From assembly GCA_025934385.1 (NCBI GenBank), contig JAICYE010000170.1, positions 1 through 5,681 of the forward strand: DNA of 5,681 bases. The letters run 5' to 3'. The translations under genes were made by a program, and so were the position numbers. This document shows positions 4,452-5,681 of the stretch, piece after piece. The number at the start of each line of letters is the position of its first letter. Within the stretch, counting starts at the first letter, position 1. The notes under the pieces were generated by a model, which had not been told where the DNA came from, did not search any database, and saw nothing but the letters and a program-made list of their open reading frames with translations. The stretch is from Acidimicrobiia bacterium (lineage in GTDB: Bacteria; Actinomycetota; Acidimicrobiia; IMCC26256; BP-133).

Positions 4452-5681
4452 GTGTCCTTGCCGCGCGCCGCCCTCGGAGGCCGGCTCCCCGCGTGTCTCC
4501 TCGTCTTCGCAGTCGCCATCGCTGGCGTCGCCGTTCACGGAGCGGCCGGCGTGCCCGACGTCGGCACGGTCCTGGCCGTGGCCGGTTCGGGCCCCGCCGG
4601 GTATTCGGGTGACGGCGGGCCGGCGGTCGATGCTCGGCTGTATCAGCCCCGCATGATGGCCTTCGACGGTGCCGGCAACATGTACATCACCGACACGTTC
4701 AATCAGGTGATCCGGGTGGTCGACACGACCGGCACGATCTCGACGGTGGCCGGGGTGGCGAAACCGGTGGCCGCCGGGAGCGGAGACCAGTGTCCCCGCC
4801 GCTTCTCCGGCGACGGCGGCCCGGCGCTCGACGCCGAGCTGGCCTGCCCCCACAGCCTGGCGGTGTCCCCGGGCGGGCGCCTCGCCATCGCCGACGCCGC
4901 CAACGACCGGATCCGGGAAGTCGAGCCCGACGGGACGATCCGGACGATCGCCGGCACCGGAGCCACCGGCTTCAGCGGTGACAACGGCCCGGCCACGCAG
5001 GCGAAGCTGAACGATCCGAAGGGCATCATCTTCGACCAGGCCGGGAACCTCTACATCGCCGACACCTCCAACGACCGGATCCGCAAGGTCGACACCGATG
5101 GCATCATCACCACCGTCGTCGGGACGGGCGTCCAGGGCGGGGACGGCGACGGCGGCCCGGCGCTCGGGGCCCAGCGGTCCGAACCCCGGACCCTGGCCTG
5201 GGGGCCCGGCGGGGAGCTCTACATCACCGAGCCGAAGATCCACCGCATCCGCAAGGTCGACGCCGAGGGGATCATCACCCGCCTGGCCGGGACGTCGGTG
5301 GCGGGCTTCAGCGGCGACGGCGGCCCGGCCGTCGACGCCCAGCTCGACACGCCCCGGGGCATCGACGTCGACGCCGACGGCGTCGTCTACATCGCCGACA
5401 GCGGGAACCAGCGCGTCCGCCGCATCGGCACCGACGGGATCATCACCACGATCGCCGGGACGGGCCGGCAGGCCTCCGACGGCGACGGAGGGCCGGCCGC
5501 CCAGGCCGACTTCGCCGGCCCCCGGGCCGTGGCCGTGCTCGGACACGACCTCTACGTGGCCGACACCTACGGCAACCGGATCCGGGTCATCAAAGGCATC
5601 ACAGCCGGGCCCGCCGTCAGCGCCGGCGGCGTGACCACGGTGGTCACGACCTCCAGCACGACGAGCTCGTCGACGTCGACC
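4452..5681 (+). CDS. Secreted NHL-repeat beta-propeller protein, C-terminus beyond window
   Basis: This frame is open for 410 codons to the last base, so the gene is cut by the window edge. The GTG start is seven bases after AGAAGGG (4438-4444). Residues 1 to about 32 form a signal peptide: MSLPRAALGGR, then a hydrophobic stretch LPACLLVFAVAIAGVAV, then a small-residue cleavage region near HGAAG. There is no lipobox. Six repeats of about 56 residues follow (about 51-383). Most begin with [FY]SGDGGPA or a variant, continue with P-x-G-hydrophobic and G-N-hydrophobic-Y-I-A-D, then N-x-R-I-R-x-V, and end in G-x-I-x-T-[IV]-A-G-T-G. These are NHL repeats, which predict one complete six-bladed propeller outside the cell. 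Cys114 and Cys132 could form a disulfide. The visible end (about 394-410) is Thr/Ser-rich (TTVVTTSSTTSSSTST), a typical linker to a further domain or wall/membrane anchor. NHL propellers bind proteins or glycans, and a few are enzymes. No catalytic residues can be assigned here. Confidence 0.88.
   Translation, partial: MSLPRAALGGRLPACLLVFAVAIAGVAVHGAAGVPDVGTVLAVAGSGPAGYSGDGGPAVDARLYQPRMMAFDGAGNMYITDTFNQVIRVVDTTGTISTVAGVAKPVAAGSGDQCPRRFSGDGGPALDAELACPHSLAVSPGGRLAIADAANDRIREVEPDGTIRTIAGTGATGFSGDNGPATQAKLNDPKGIIFDQAGNLYIADTSNDRIRKVDTDGIITTVVGTGVQGGDGDGGPALGAQRSEPRTLAWGPGGELYITEPKIHRIRKVDAEGIITRLAGTSVAGFSGDGGPAVDAQLDTPRGIDVDADGVVYIADSGNQRVRRIGTDGIITTIAGTGRQASDGDGGPAAQADFAGPRAVAVLGHDLYVADTYGNRIRVIKGITAGPAVSAGGVTTVVTTSSTTSSSTST

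Noticed and set aside
4059..5546. 495-codon minus-strand frame opposite the NHL-repeat gene
   Set aside because: Its length comes from the regular GC-rich repeat on the other strand. The + strand frame carries a signal peptide, NHL motifs and a good ribosome binding site and is clearly the gene.
1..5681. CRISPR array, tRNA, rRNA or complete insertion sequence
   Set aside because: There are no regularly spaced repeats with unique spacers, no cloverleaf or rRNA-like segments, and the only transposase relic lacks a catalytic domain and visible terminal inverted repeats.

Overview
The window is very GC-rich DNA with GC-ending codons, GTG and TTG starts and clear Shine-Dalgarno sites. That pattern, together with the protein families present, points to an actinobacterium. 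A deep-branching soil or water lineage such as Acidimicrobiia would fit, but this placement is an inference. All supported genes lie on the + strand. The long minus-strand open frames are shadows of high-GC genes.

Layout: (1) Positions 1-228 hold no convincing gene, only a hairpin and a good ribosome binding site for the next gene. (2) Positions 229-1317 encode an aminoglycoside-phosphotransferase/type II homoserine-kinase-fold protein in which the usual ATP-site lysine, catalytic Asp, metal-binding Asn and DFG-type Asp all appear to be missing, so it is a probable pseudokinase. (3) A repeat-rich, less GC-rich gap leads into a 91-residue protein that is only the N-terminal helix-turn-helix part of an IS630-type transposase. 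(4) After a strikingly AT-richer gap with a near-perfect Shine-Dalgarno site comes an unrecognised 64-residue peptide ending in a Gly-rich, two-Trp tail. It looks like a ribosomally made, post-translationally modified peptide (RiPP) precursor, but no dedicated modifying enzyme is visible. (5) A long intergenic hairpin separates it from a P450-type ferredoxin with an atypical CxxNxxC...CP cluster motif, followed six bases later by an NADH-dependent ferredoxin reductase with a TTG start. (6) A SirB1-like transglutaminase-fold/TPR protein follows 18 bases later, probably in the same transcript. (7) A 184-base structured intergenic region precedes a secreted NHL-repeat six-bladed beta-propeller protein that runs off the right edge in a Ser/Thr-rich tail.

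How it may work together: the ferredoxin and reductase form an electron chain from NADH to an oxygenase, most likely a cytochrome P450 that is not in this window. The peptide sits directly upstream of this pair, and its aromatic C-terminus resembles the tails that P450s cross-link in known peptide families. The most interesting reading is therefore a small peptide locus served by a redox pair, with a solo transposon-derived DNA-binding protein as candidate regulator and a pseudokinase next door. This is a hypothesis. What the sequence shows directly is the gene order, the motifs and the regulatory-looking gaps.
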